A stretch of 30,246 nt of DNA from Bacteroidales bacterium (lineage in GTDB: Bacteria > Bacteroidota > Bacteroidia > Bacteroidales > Marinilabiliaceae), in the NCBI GenBank assembly GCA_004552385.1, contig SFOL01000013.1:1-30246 (forward strand). Direction: 5' to 3'. Below the pieces are notes generated by a model. It was not told the origin of the DNA and made no database searches. It saw only the letters and a program-made list of their open reading frames with translations. Of the stretch, positions 1 through 8,419 are shown in pieces; positions within the stretch are counted from its first letter, which is position 1; each line of letters begins with the position of its first letter. Position numbers and translations under genes: made by a program.

Positions 1-2
1 GG

Positions 3-518
3 CACATCAATAAGGTCGTTTTGCCTAAGTCTACTAAGAGTGTTGGTCATGGTGCATTTGAGTGGATAGGCAGTGAAAATGCGAATGTGGAGGATCTGTG
101 GGGTGAAATTATGAAGCTCGATAGCATTGTGTTCGATTGCTTCGCTTCCGATCCACCTGTTATCAGATACACAAGCGAAGATGATTACAATGGAGTCTTC
201 GATTCTAAATGTTCAGGCAAAGCTCGCCTGAATGTGCCAGCACGAAGCGTGGAGAAATATAAGAACAGCTCGTGGGCCGATGAGTTTGACATTTATGCGT
301 TAGATCCCGCTCTCGATCCTGAGACTTCATATAACCCGGTCAGCTCCCGTGCCGATCTCAATATCGAGGTTCGCAACGGTGTAGTCAGCGTGTCGGGTGC
401 CGACAATTTTGACGTCTACGATTTGTCCGGCCGCAAGATGCCTGCCGGCCGTCCTTTGCACGCTGGCCTCTATGTCGTCTCCACTCCTGCCGGTTCTCAA
501 AAGGTTGTGGTAGAGTAG
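3..518 (+). CDS. BspA-like leucine-rich-repeat surface protein, C-terminal part (5' end outside window)
   Basis: The reading frame is open from the left edge, so the N-terminus lies outside the window. The visible part starts with HINKVVLPKSTKSVGHGAFE, the phase of TpLRR/BspA-type repeats, and continues with IVFDCFASDPPVI and LNVPARSVEKYKNSSWADEF, a typical end of Bacteroidales LRR_5 proteins. The last 60 or so residues (DLNIEVRNGVVSVSGA, then VYDLSGRKMPAG and GLYVV) resemble the Por-type C-terminal tail used for type IX secretion or surface sorting. Such proteins are usually exported and mediate adhesion; a specific ligand cannot be inferred. The TTG at 21 lies inside the frame and is not a credible start. 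A strong terminator follows, so this is the last gene of its unit. Family assignment is fairly sure, function is not. Confidence 0.75.
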   Translation, partial: HINKVVLPKSTKSVGHGAFEWIGSENANVEDLWGEIMKLDSIVFDCFASDPPVIRYTSEDDYNGVFDSKCSGKARLNVPARSVEKYKNSSWADEFDIYALDPALDPETSYNPVSSRADLNIEVRNGVVSVSGADNFDVYDLSGRKMPAGRPLHAGLYVVSTPAGSQKVVVE

Positions 519-565
519 TCAGCGAGAGCTTATAGCCCAAGATCCTACATCCCATTTAATTCATT

Positions 566-610
566 AAGACTCAGAGACGCGCTACCCCGCGCGTCTCTGA
601 GTCTTTTTTT
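566..610 (+). terminator. Rho-independent terminator after the BspA-like gene
   Basis: A perfect 14-bp stem (568-581 with 590-603, GACTCAGAGACGCG and its complement) encloses an 8-nt loop and is followed by seven T residues. It lies 50 bp after the stop codon and insulates the TonB-receptor operon from the upstream gene. Confidence 0.92.
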
Positions 611-742
611 ATGCTCGGCACGTGTATAAACACGAAGCATACATGTGACGACTATGTAAAATGTCAGAAACATGTCCGACCCCGCTTTGTAACATGGCCT
701 GGTGATATTTGCATCGTCAAAAAGAAAGACAAATAACGATTG

Positions 743-3541
743 ATGCGAATAATGAGTTTCATTTCTCGGTTTTCGGCCGCGTCGCTGGCCCTTACGGTGA
801 GTGTCGGCGTGTTGGCGGGTGTGCCTGTCAAAGGTAAGGTTGTTGACAAGGCCACTGGCGAGCCGCTTTTCGGTGTCACGGTGCAGGTGGATGGAACCAC
901 CAATGGCACGGTCTCCGATATGGATGGATTTTTTGAGGTGCGGAACACTCCGGACGGCGCTTTCTCCCTTGTCGTCAAATGTTTGGGCTTCCGGTCCCAG
1001 ACCATCCCGTGCGATGGCACGACGGGCGAGGTCAACGTGGCCATGCTTGCTGACGATATTGCGGTCGAGGCTGTCACCGTCGTGGCGCAGGCCGCGCAAA
1101 ATACCGACAATGCGCTGCTGAGCTCTATGAGGAGCAGCCTCTCTATCGAGAGCGGCATTTCGGCCCAGCAGATAGGGCGGGCGCAAGACCGCGACGCGTC
1201 CGAGGTCGTCCGCCGTATACCGGGCATCTCCATCATTGACGATAAGTTCGTCATGGTTCGCGGACTCTCGCAACGCTATAATAATGTCTGGATAAACGGA
1301 GGGGCGGTGCCAAGCTCCGAGGCCGACTCGCGCGCTTTTTCGTTCGACATCATTCCCGCATCGCAGATTGACAACATGGTCATTGTCAAGTCGCCGTCTC
1401 CCGAGTACCCGTCTGATTTTTCGGGGGGCTTTATCATTGTGCGGACCAAGGATGTCCCGTTGAGAAACTCGGTCAGCTTCGGCGTGAGCGGCAATTTCAA
1501 CACTCAGACCCATGGCCGCACTTTCCTCGAGGGGCATAAGAGCCCTACCGACTGGCTCGGGTTCGACAGCGGCATGAGGATGATGGACGGCGGCATCAAG
1601 GGCGACCTGAAGCGCATTGCTGGCGAGGGTATCGACCTCGAAGGCAACGGGTTCGACAACGACTGGCGTGCGCGGGAGCGAAAGCCTGTGTCCGATTTCT
1701 CGGCCAACCTGTCGGTCAACCACCTTTGGGAGAAGGATGGGCGCAAGGTCTCTGTGCTCGGGGCGGCCAACTATTCCAACTCTTTCCGCCGCTTCGCCGA
1801 TATGCGGAACTGCCTGTTCGGGGTCTATGACACCAGCAACGACCGCAGCAACTACCTCCGCAACGCCACCGACCAGCAGTACAATCACAACGTGCGCCTT
1901 GGAGCCATGCTCAATATAGCTTTCGTCGGCGTGGCCGGGCGCAACAGGGTCGAGCTTAAGAATATTTTCAATCAGCTCGGCAAGAGCCGCTTCACGAGCC
2001 GTGTCGGGGTCAACGCGCAGGGCGACAATGAGCAGAGCGCCGAGCTGTTGTATCAGAGCCGGATGACTTACAATGGCCAGCTCACGGGCAAGCACAGGCA
2101 GGAGTGGGGCACACTCGACTGGGGGCTCGGATGGGCCAGGGCCAACCGCAATATGCCCGACCGCAAGAGGTTTCTGCTCAACGACAAGGCGGAGCCGGGT
2201 GTCATCGCGCTCTCGTCCAGCAACGACATCAGCCGCGAGTTTACGAGGCTCAATGAGGCTGTCTTGTCTTCGTTCGTCAACTATGAGCGCGAGCTGTCTT
2301 TGCCAGGATGGAACCCTACGCTCAAGGTCGGGCTTTTCGCCGAGAGGCGGTCAAGGGACTATTTTACCCGAAACTTCTTGTATAACTACGACCACGCCAA
2401 CAACAACCTCCCGCAAGGCTTCGCACGGTTCGACGTCACCACGCAGCTCCTCGTGCCTGAAAACTATGGGGCGGATAAGCTCTACATGCTTGAAGAGGTC
2501 AAATGGAGGAACAACTACGAGGGCAAGAACTCCCTCTTGGCCGGATATGCCGCCGTCAATATGCCCTTCGGCCCGGTCAACGTCTACGCCGGAGTCAGGT
2601 ATGAGCGCAATGTCATGACGCTCACCAGCCATACGAGAGATTACGAGGCAAGCCCTATGGATAAGGACTACAAGGGGAGCGATTTCTTCCCGTCGGCCAA
2701 CATCTCCTACAGCGTTAACGACAAGAACATTCTGCGACTCGCATACGGCAAGTCGATCAACAGGGCGGAGTTCCGCGAGGTCTCGCCTTCTGTGTTCTTC
2801 GATTTCGACTTGGCATCCGACGTTATGGGTAACACGAGCCTCAAGTCTTGCCACGTCCATAATCTTGATTTGAGGTATGAATTCTACCCCTCTGCGGGCG
2901 AGATCGTCAGCGTGGCCCTCTTCTATAAGCACTTTGCCGACCCCATTGAGTGGACCTACACCGTCCAGGGCGGAACGGATCTCACATATAGCTACAAGAA
3001 CGCCAAAGCGGCCAGAAATTACGGCATCGAGGTGGAGGTGCGCAAGAATCTTGGCTTCATCGGGTTGGACTGCCTCTCGGCCTCGCTCAACGGAAGCCTC
3101 ATCAACAGCCGGGTTGAGTTTGAGCCGGGCAGCAGGGAGAAGAACAGGCCCATGCAGGGGCAGTCGCCATACATCGTCAATGCCGGGATCTTCTACACCT
3201 CAAAGTCCGAAAGGCTGAACATCGGCGCTCTATATAACAGGATCGGTAAGCGAATCATTGGCGTCGGCCGAAGCGTCGGCACCACGGGTGGTGACGACTC
3301 CGCCAACATTCCGCACAGCTACGAGATGCCACGCAACGCCGTCGACTTCTCTGCTAAGTTCAAGATCAATGACGTCATGGAGGCCTCGCTGTCTGTGCGC
3401 GACGCGCTTGGCGCAAAAGTCAATTTCGAGCAGCAGACCGACGCTCTCCACCCCGACGGCGCATCAAGCAAGGTGAGCGAGGTCACCAAGAGCTACCGCC
3501 CGGGTGCAAATATCTCAGTAGGGCTGAATTTTAAACTATAG
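743..3541 (+). CDS. TonB-dependent outer-membrane receptor with carboxypeptidase-regulatory-like N-terminal domain
   Basis: This is a gated outer-membrane importer, expected to be energised by TonB-ExbBD. Residues 1-26 form a signal peptide ending near VGVLAG. About 28-105 is a CarboxypepD_reg-like domain (GKVVDKATGEPLFGVTV, then VSDMDGFFEV). About 120-235 is the plug, with VRRIPGISIIDDKFVMVRGL and SQRYNNVWINGGAVPSSEAD, the VRGL..RY...NG..PS signature of one TBDR subfamily. The remainder is the beta barrel, ending in a hydrophobic strand (SVGLNFKL). The 932-residue length is normal for the family. A TTG one codon upstream is possible, but ATG at 743 follows an A-rich leader typical of Bacteroidales. 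No SusD-like gene is adjacent; the partner is the lipoprotein 41 bp downstream. The substrate is unknown, and the missing SusD argues against a classical glycan system. Confidence 0.9.
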   Translation: MRIMSFISRFSAASLALTVSVGVLAGVPVKGKVVDKATGEPLFGVTVQVDGTTNGTVSDMDGFFEVRNTPDGAFSLVVKCLGFRSQTIPCDGTTGEVNVAMLADDIAVEAVTVVAQAAQNTDNALLSSMRSSLSIESGISAQQIGRAQDRDASEVVRRIPGISIIDDKFVMVRGLSQRYNNVWINGGAVPSSEADSRAFSFDIIPASQIDNMVIVKSPSPEYPSDFSGGFIIVRTKDVPLRNSVSFGVSGNFNTQTHGRTFLEGHKSPTDWLGFDSGMRMMDGGIKGDLKRIAGEGIDLEGNGFDNDWRARERKPVSDFSANLSVNHLWEKDGRKVSVLGAANYSNSFRRFADMRNCLFGVYDTSNDRSNYLRNATDQQYNHNVRLGAMLNIAFVGVAGRNRVELKNIFNQLGKSRFTSRVGVNAQGDNEQSAELLYQSRMTYNGQLTGKHRQEWGTLDWGLGWARANRNMPDRKRFLLNDKAEPGVIALSSSNDISREFTRLNEAVLSSFVNYERELSLPGWNPTLKVGLFAERRSRDYFTRNFLYNYDHANNNLPQGFARFDVTTQLLVPENYGADKLYMLEEVKWRNNYEGKNSLLAGYAAVNMPFGPVNVYAGVRYERNVMTLTSHTRDYEASPMDKDYKGSDFFPSANISYSVNDKNILRLAYGKSINRAEFREVSPSVFFDFDLASDVMGNTSLKSCHVHNLDLRYEFYPSAGEIVSVALFYKHFADPIEWTYTVQGGTDLTYSYKNAKAARNYGIEVEVRKNLGFIGLDCLSASLNGSLINSRVEFEPGSREKNRPMQGQSPYIVNAGIFYTSKSERLNIGALYNRIGKRIIGVGRSVGTTGGDDSANIPHSYEMPRNAVDFSAKFKINDVMEASLSVRDALGAKVNFEQQTDALHPDGASSKVSEVTKSYRPGANISVGLNFKL

Positions 3542-3582
3542 TATTCAATAAGTTAACAATACAACTAACAAACAATACGACA

Positions 3583-5100
3583 ATGAGAAAGAACAACGTT
3601 TTTGTGTGGGTGCTCATGTCCGCGCTCATCGCCTCGGCCGCTTTCACGTCATGTAAGGATGACGATGACGACCCCGACACCCCCGACGCTCCCGAGTACA
3701 ACTGGAGCGAGGACGAGGGTCTCAAGGCTTGCGACAACCTCATTTTCAACGGCAACGAGATTGGCAATGGCGACCAGGGCTTCGTCTTCAAGGGCAAGCA
3801 GACCATCGCCAAGGGTGTCTACACCCTCAAGGGGTGGGTCTACGTTGCCGACGGCTCTGAGCTTACCATCGAGCCCGGCACCGTCATCAAGGGCGATAAG
3901 CTGACCAAGGCCGCACTCATCGTCGAGCGCGGCGGCAAGCTCTTCGCCGAGGGCACCGCCAGCGAGCCCATCGTCTTCACGTCGGCCGCCGATGCCGGCA
4001 GCAGGAGGCCTGGCGACTGGGGAGGCGTCATCGTTTGCGGCAAGGCGCGTAACAACCAGGCGGAGATGCAGATTGAAGGCGGTCCGCGCTCTAAGCATGG
4101 CGGCGATGACGATGCCGACAACAGCGGCGTCATCAGCTACGTCCGAATTGAGTTCGCCGGATATCCTTTCGCGGCCGACAAGGAGATTAACGGACTCACG
4201 CTCGGCTCGGTAGGATCTGCCACCAAGATTGACCACGTCCAAGTCTCATATTGCAACGATGACAGCTTCGAGTGGTTCGGCGGCGCCGTCAATTGCGACC
4301 ACCTTATCGCCTACCGCGGGTGGGATGACGAGTTCGACACTGACAACGGCTTCCGCGGCAATGTCCAGTTCTGCCTCTCTGTCCGCGATCCGCGCCTTGC
4401 CGACACCAGCCGATCTAACGGCTTCGAGAGCGACAATTGCGCCGACGGCGCCTCGGTTGAGCCCTACACCACGGCCACGTTCAGCAACGTCACTTTCATC
4501 GGCCCCATGGGGCAGGATGCCAACTTCATGAACGACGACTCTTATATCAACGGCGGCTCTGTCTACCCCAACAACGGCTCAGCGCTCGGCAAGTTCCAGG
4601 CTGCCATGCACATACGCCGCTCTTCGAGGCTCTCTTGCTTCAACTCGGTGGCTTTAGGCTGGCCCATAGGGCTCATTCTTGACAGCGAGAAGGGTAACAC
4701 TCAGAAAATGGCCACTGACGCCGAGTTGACGCTTAATAATATATGGTTCGCCGACATGGAGCTCCTCGCCGCCGACTGCAACAAGGCTACCGCCGACGCT
4801 CTCTATGACTACGCCACACAGACCTATGACGAGAGCATAGTCTCTTTCTCCCACTCTTTCTTCCTCGCACAAAAGGGCAACAAGCAGTGCGAGGCCGCTT
4901 CGCTCCTCCTCACCAGGCCGGAATCTAAGGTGGGCGCGGACTACATGCCTGCGGCTGGCAGTCCGCTGCTCTCGGCGGCAGACTTCTCCTCTTCCCGTCT
5001 CGACGGCTTCACGAGGGTAGACTACATCGGTGCGCTCTCTGCCTCCGACACCTGGCTCGACGGTTGGACTGAGTTCGACCCGCAAAACGCGGCCTACTAA
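3583..5100 (+). CDS. Surface-exposed lipoprotein of unknown function, partner of the TonB receptor
   Basis: The signal peptide ends in a lipobox (AFTSC, Cys24). The Cys is followed by Lys and five Asp, which matches the Bacteroidetes lipoprotein export signal, so the protein should be displayed on the cell surface. The mature part (about 480 residues) is rich in Gly, Asp and Asn, with repeated short turns (ELTIEPGTVIKG, GGKLFAEGTASEPIVFTS, GDWGGVIVCG) that suggest a right-handed beta-helix-like solenoid at about 75-300. Related proteins commonly sit next to TonB receptors without SusD in Bacteroidetes; I recall no characterised substrate. The gap to the receptor gene is 41 bp of A+T-rich leader with no terminator, so the two are probably co-transcribed, and a hairpin follows the stop. 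An equivalent of SusD, capturing ligand for the receptor, is an inference. Confidence 0.8.
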   Translation: MRKNNVFVWVLMSALIASAAFTSCKDDDDDPDTPDAPEYNWSEDEGLKACDNLIFNGNEIGNGDQGFVFKGKQTIAKGVYTLKGWVYVADGSELTIEPGTVIKGDKLTKAALIVERGGKLFAEGTASEPIVFTSAADAGSRRPGDWGGVIVCGKARNNQAEMQIEGGPRSKHGGDDDADNSGVISYVRIEFAGYPFAADKEINGLTLGSVGSATKIDHVQVSYCNDDSFEWFGGAVNCDHLIAYRGWDDEFDTDNGFRGNVQFCLSVRDPRLADTSRSNGFESDNCADGASVEPYTTATFSNVTFIGPMGQDANFMNDDSYINGGSVYPNNGSALGKFQAAMHIRRSSRLSCFNSVALGWPIGLILDSEKGNTQKMATDAELTLNNIWFADMELLAADCNKATADALYDYATQTYDESIVSFSHSFFLAQKGNKQCEAASLLLTRPESKVGADYMPAAGSPLLSAADFSSSRLDGFTRVDYIGALSASDTWLDGWTEFDPQNAAY

Positions 5101-5126
5101 GGCTTCCCTATAACCACGCCAAACTT

Positions 5127-5168
5127 GTACCAGAGAATCCGTGCGGGTTCTCCGGTACATTTTCTTTT
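5127..5168 (+). terminator. Rho-independent terminator after the receptor/lipoprotein operon
   Basis: Arms at 5127-5140 and 5145-5158 (starting GTACC and ending GGTAC) form a 14-bp stem with one A-C mismatch and one G-T pair around a GTGC loop. A T-rich run (ATTTTCTTTT) follows. It sits 26 bp after the lipoprotein stop. Confidence 0.8.
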
Positions 5169-5169
5169 G

Positions 5170-5177
5170 TAACTTTG
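5170..5177 (+). promoter_or_regulatory. Bacteroidetes-type -7 element for the YidE-like/OmpA-like operon
   Basis: TAACTTTG matches the TAnnTTTG consensus and lies directly after the preceding terminator, 115 bp upstream of the ATG at 5293. I see no good TTTG at -33, so this is the likely core element but not a full consensus promoter. It implies a 5' leader of roughly 110 nt. Confidence 0.45.
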
Positions 5178-5292
5178 CCCCCGCACTCGGCGTGGCGCCG
5201 GTGCTTGTGAAAAAATGTAAGCTATTTGTTTGTAAGCGCGGTGCGCTCTGTGCCTTTTGGGCAAGTGCGCGACGCTGTGCTTTTTTCTTCCA

Positions 5293-6966
5293 ATGTCGTC
5301 TGTCTCTCAGCTCTTTGCCGACTTCATGACTGCCAATTCGCCAGAGCAGTCGGTCGCCGTGCTCGCCGCCATCATAACGTTAGGCCTCGCACTTGCCAAG
5401 GTGCGCTTTTGGGGCGTTTCGCTCGGCGTGGCTTTTGTCTTTTTCCTCGGAATTCTTGCCGGTCACATCGGCTTCAGCCTTGATCATAATGTGCTGCTCT
5501 ACACCGAGACGTTTGGCCTGGCCATCTTTGTCTACGCACTGGGGCTGCAGGTGGGCCCCGGCTTTTTCAACTCGTTGCGCCAGGACGGCATGAAGCTGAA
5601 CCTCTGGGGGCTCTCGCTCATCCTTGTCGGCACCATCCTCACGGTCGTCTTCTGGCAACTGACGCCTGTCGACTTGCCCGAGATGATGGGTATCTATTGC
5701 GGGGCGACAACCAACACGCCCGCGCTCGGCGCGGCTCAGCAGACTCTTAAGCAGTTCGGGCTCTCGGGCGGTGGCGCCGCGCTCGGGTGCGCCATCACAT
5801 ACCCGCTGGGCGTCGTCGGCGTCATCCTGGCCATGATTCTTCTCCGCAAGTTCTTCATCAAGGGTGACATCGAGACCGAGAAGTCGCAATATGCGTCAGA
5901 TGAGACTTTTGTGGCTCTTTTTGACGTGGTCAACCCCGGCATAAACGGTAAGACGCTCGGCCAGATTGCAGACCAGAGCCACCTCAAGTTCATCGTCTCG
6001 CGTGTGTGGCGCGGCGATGAGGTCATTGTCCCTTCCTCAAGCACCGTCTTGCTCAACGGCGACAGTGTGCTGTCCGTCACCACCAAGAGGGAGGTCTCGG
6101 CTCTTGAGATTCTCTTCGGACGGCGGTCTGCCGAGGATTGGAACAAGGAGGGGATTGACTGGAACAAGGTCGACGGACAGATCGAGAGCCGCACCATTGT
6201 GCTTTCCAACCCCTCGCTTAATGGCAAACGCCTCGGGCATCTACACCTCGGCAGCACCTATGGAGTCAACATTAGCCGAGTCACGCGTGGCGACATAAGG
6301 CTCCTTGCCACCTACGACCTCCAGCTCCAGTATGGAGACCGACTCACCACCGTGGGCAAGGCCGAGGCGCTCGACAACGCCGCCAAGTATCTTGGAAACG
6401 CCATTCAGAACCTCAATGAGCCAAACCTCGGCTCCATATTTCTCGGCATCCTGCTCGGACTTGGCCTCGGCGCCATCCCCATCAGCCTCCCCGGCATCTC
6501 CATACCGGTCAAGCTCGGCATGGCGGGCGGACCTATCATTGTCGGCATCTTGGCCGGGGCTTTCGGACCGACGTTCCATATCATCACGTTCACCACCCGA
6601 AGCGCTAATTCCATGCTCAGGCGTCTGGGCTTGTCGCTCTATCTCGCCTGCCTCGGGCTCGATTCCGGCCCCCAGTTTTTCCAGACGGTCATACGCCCCG
6701 AGGGCTTCTTGTGGTTAGGCATCGGCTTGGCCATCACCGTCGTGCCGGTCTTCGTCGTCGGCGCCATCCTGCTCAAGATGCGTAAATTCGCCTTCGGCAC
6801 GGTATGCGGCATCTTGTGCGGCAGCATGGCAAACCCCATGGCCTTGGGCTATGCCAATGACTCTGTCCATGGCGACGCGCCGTCGCTCAGCTACGCCACC
6901 GTCTACCCGCTCTGCATGTTCGTGCGCGTGGTTGTCGTGCAGATTGTTCTCATTGCGCTTCTTTAG
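5293..6966 (+). CDS. YidE/AspT-family putative transporter with two TrkA-C (RCK_C) domains
   Basis: A polytopic inner-membrane protein of 557 residues, close to the length of E. coli YidE. Hydrophobic helices fill about 1-195 and 375-557, the two AspT/YidE duplication domains. The hydrophilic centre holds two TrkA-C domains at about 205-280 (FDVVNPGINGKTLGQI) and 296-372 (VLSNPSLNGKRLGHL). The family includes aspartate:alanine antiporters; the substrate of the YidE branch is not established, and TrkA-C domains usually sense small ligands. I chose ATG 5293 because it opens a plausible N-terminus (MSSVSQLFADF); the frame continues upstream to a TTG at 5257 without a convincing start. An OmpA-like gene follows after 23 bp, suggesting co-transcription. 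Confidence 0.88.
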   Translation: MSSVSQLFADFMTANSPEQSVAVLAAIITLGLALAKVRFWGVSLGVAFVFFLGILAGHIGFSLDHNVLLYTETFGLAIFVYALGLQVGPGFFNSLRQDGMKLNLWGLSLILVGTILTVVFWQLTPVDLPEMMGIYCGATTNTPALGAAQQTLKQFGLSGGGAALGCAITYPLGVVGVILAMILLRKFFIKGDIETEKSQYASDETFVALFDVVNPGINGKTLGQIADQSHLKFIVSRVWRGDEVIVPSSSTVLLNGDSVLSVTTKREVSALEILFGRRSAEDWNKEGIDWNKVDGQIESRTIVLSNPSLNGKRLGHLHLGSTYGVNISRVTRGDIRLLATYDLQLQYGDRLTTVGKAEALDNAAKYLGNAIQNLNEPNLGSIFLGILLGLGLGAIPISLPGISIPVKLGMAGGPIIVGILAGAFGPTFHIITFTTRSANSMLRRLGLSLYLACLGLDSGPQFFQTVIRPEGFLWLGIGLAITVVPVFVVGAILLKMRKFAFGTVCGILCGSMANPMALGYANDSVHGDAPSLSYATVYPLCMFVRVVVVQIVLIALL

Positions 6967-6989
6967 GACGCAACACCAAATCGACTTTT

Positions 6990-8396
6990 ATGCAAATGCC
7001 CAAAGAGCTGAGGAGATGTCTTAACATTTTGGCGTGTGTGGCCGCGTTGGCTCACGCACGTGCCTTTGCGGCTGAGCCCGACAGCGCATCGGTCCGCTCC
7101 ACCGTCCTGACCGTCAGTGTCGGAGGCGGGCTTCACAGTCTCAATCCGTCCTCTTTCTCCGAGGCGGTCTCCACCGACGGCCTTCGCCCGGGCTTTTCCC
7201 TTTCCTTGGCTTGCGACTGGCCTCTCGCGCCATCTTGGAGGTTCGGCACGGGCGTCGGGATATCCTCTTTCGCCTCCCGCACCGAGACCAATGAGGTCGT
7301 CGTCACCACCGATGCCGTCGATCTTGACGGCGAATCGTTCGTCCATACGCTTTCGCTGCGCGGCGTGTCGGAGGGGCAGGACGCGCTCTTCGTCCGGATA
7401 CCCTTAGTCGCCACATATCACGCGCCCGTGACGCACCGGCTCTCCTTCGAGGCCGGACTTCGTGTTTTCGCCAGTTTCCTTGCGCGTGACTCATATAAGA
7501 CGCGCGGCGGACTCATCTCTACCACTGGCTATTACCCTAAATATAATCTCACGTTCGACAGTGACATGCCGGAGAACGGCTTCTATTCCGTCAGGCCCGA
7601 CTACCATGGCGGCTCCGGACTCCGAAAAATAGGATGTGGCGCTGGTGCTTCGGTCGGACTATGCCGACATCTCACGCCTGCGCTCGGGCTCTGCTTCGGC
7701 CTCTATGCCGAATGTTCGCTTACTGACTTTAAGCCGTCTGGCGCAGCGGCGCAATATGATCCCGACTGCCGCCGTCGGGATGGCTACACGCCGGTTTACC
7801 ATGGCGCGCTTGCTTACTCGGCCAGCTCTCTGCGGCCGATCGCCATCGGTGTGTCGGTCGGCTTGCGTCTTTCATGCGGCCGCAAAAGGGGCGTGGCTGC
7901 CACTCCCGGACCTTCCCTTCCCGCCGCCGTCCCTACTGAGCCGATTGTCGAGCCTCGTCAGGAGGACGATGTGCAAAAACAGTTACATGTGTCGCAAGCG
8001 CCCGTGGCGCATGACAGTCTGGCGCGGCGGATTGACGCCGACATACAGTCCATGATCGACGAGGTGGGCGGCATACGCTTCGACAAGGGTAGCGGCACCC
8101 TCGTCGGCGAGTCGGCCGAGGCCGTGGCCCGCATCGCGCACCTCCTGAACGCCTACCCGGCCTACAACGTCCGAATCATAGGCCACACGTGCGACGTCGG
8201 CTCGCATGAGGTCAACATTCGCATAGGCATGGAACGCGCCGAGGCCGTGGCGCGGTGCTTGGAGTACAATGGTGTCGACGACGGGAGAATCAAGGTCTTG
8301 TCGGTCGGCGACTCCGATCCGCTTTATCCTAATGACACTGAGGAGCATCGGAGGATGAACCGCCGGGTGAAGATAGAGGTCCGCAAGGTGGAGTAA
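6990..8396 (+). CDS. OmpA-family outer-membrane protein (beta barrel plus C-terminal peptidoglycan-binding domain)
   Basis: A signal peptide (residues 1-28, ending ARAFAAE) precedes a Gly/aromatic-rich region to about 300 that looks like an outer-membrane barrel (alternating strands, for example VLTVSVGGGLHSL and GFSLSLACDW). A Pro-rich linker follows at about 305-340. The C-terminal 105 residues (from about 360) are an OmpA-like domain: IRFDKGSGTL, VRIIGHTCDVGS, then RAEAVARCLEYNGVDD and a final NRRVKIEV. The usual GHTD motif reads GHTCD, a small insertion or shift beside the diaminopimelate-contacting Asp; binding may still work. It lies 23 bp after the YidE-like gene, probably in the same operon. 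The stop is only 23 bp from the convergent islet on the other strand, and no terminator was seen there. Confidence 0.85.
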   Translation: MQMPKELRRCLNILACVAALAHARAFAAEPDSASVRSTVLTVSVGGGLHSLNPSSFSEAVSTDGLRPGFSLSLACDWPLAPSWRFGTGVGISSFASRTETNEVVVTTDAVDLDGESFVHTLSLRGVSEGQDALFVRIPLVATYHAPVTHRLSFEAGLRVFASFLARDSYKTRGGLISTTGYYPKYNLTFDSDMPENGFYSVRPDYHGGSGLRKIGCGAGASVGLCRHLTPALGLCFGLYAECSLTDFKPSGAAAQYDPDCRRRDGYTPVYHGALAYSASSLRPIAIGVSVGLRLSCGRKRGVAATPGPSLPAAVPTEPIVEPRQEDDVQKQLHVSQAPVAHDSLARRIDADIQSMIDEVGGIRFDKGSGTLVGESAEAVARIAHLLNAYPAYNVRIIGHTCDVGSHEVNIRIGMERAEAVARCLEYNGVDDGRIKVLSVGDSDPLYPNDTEEHRRMNRRVKIEVRKVE

Positions 8397-8419
8397 ATCC
8401 CGGTGCCAACTTTTAGGAA

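Noticed and set aside
545..2095. Long minus-strand ORF (516 codons) opposite the TonB receptor gene
   Set aside because: It is antisense to a well-supported receptor gene, runs through its terminator, has low-complexity Arg/Ala/Val-rich composition and no recognisable domain; G+C-rich codon usage of the real gene removes stops in this frame.
3649..4242. Minus-strand ORF of 197 codons inside the surface lipoprotein gene
   Set aside because: Antisense shadow with Val/Ala/Asp-biased composition; the plus-strand frame has a lipobox and clear family features.
743..5100. SusC/SusD polysaccharide-utilisation pair
   Set aside because: The lipoprotein lacks SusD features (no TPR-like helical pattern), and no carbohydrate-active enzyme is nearby.
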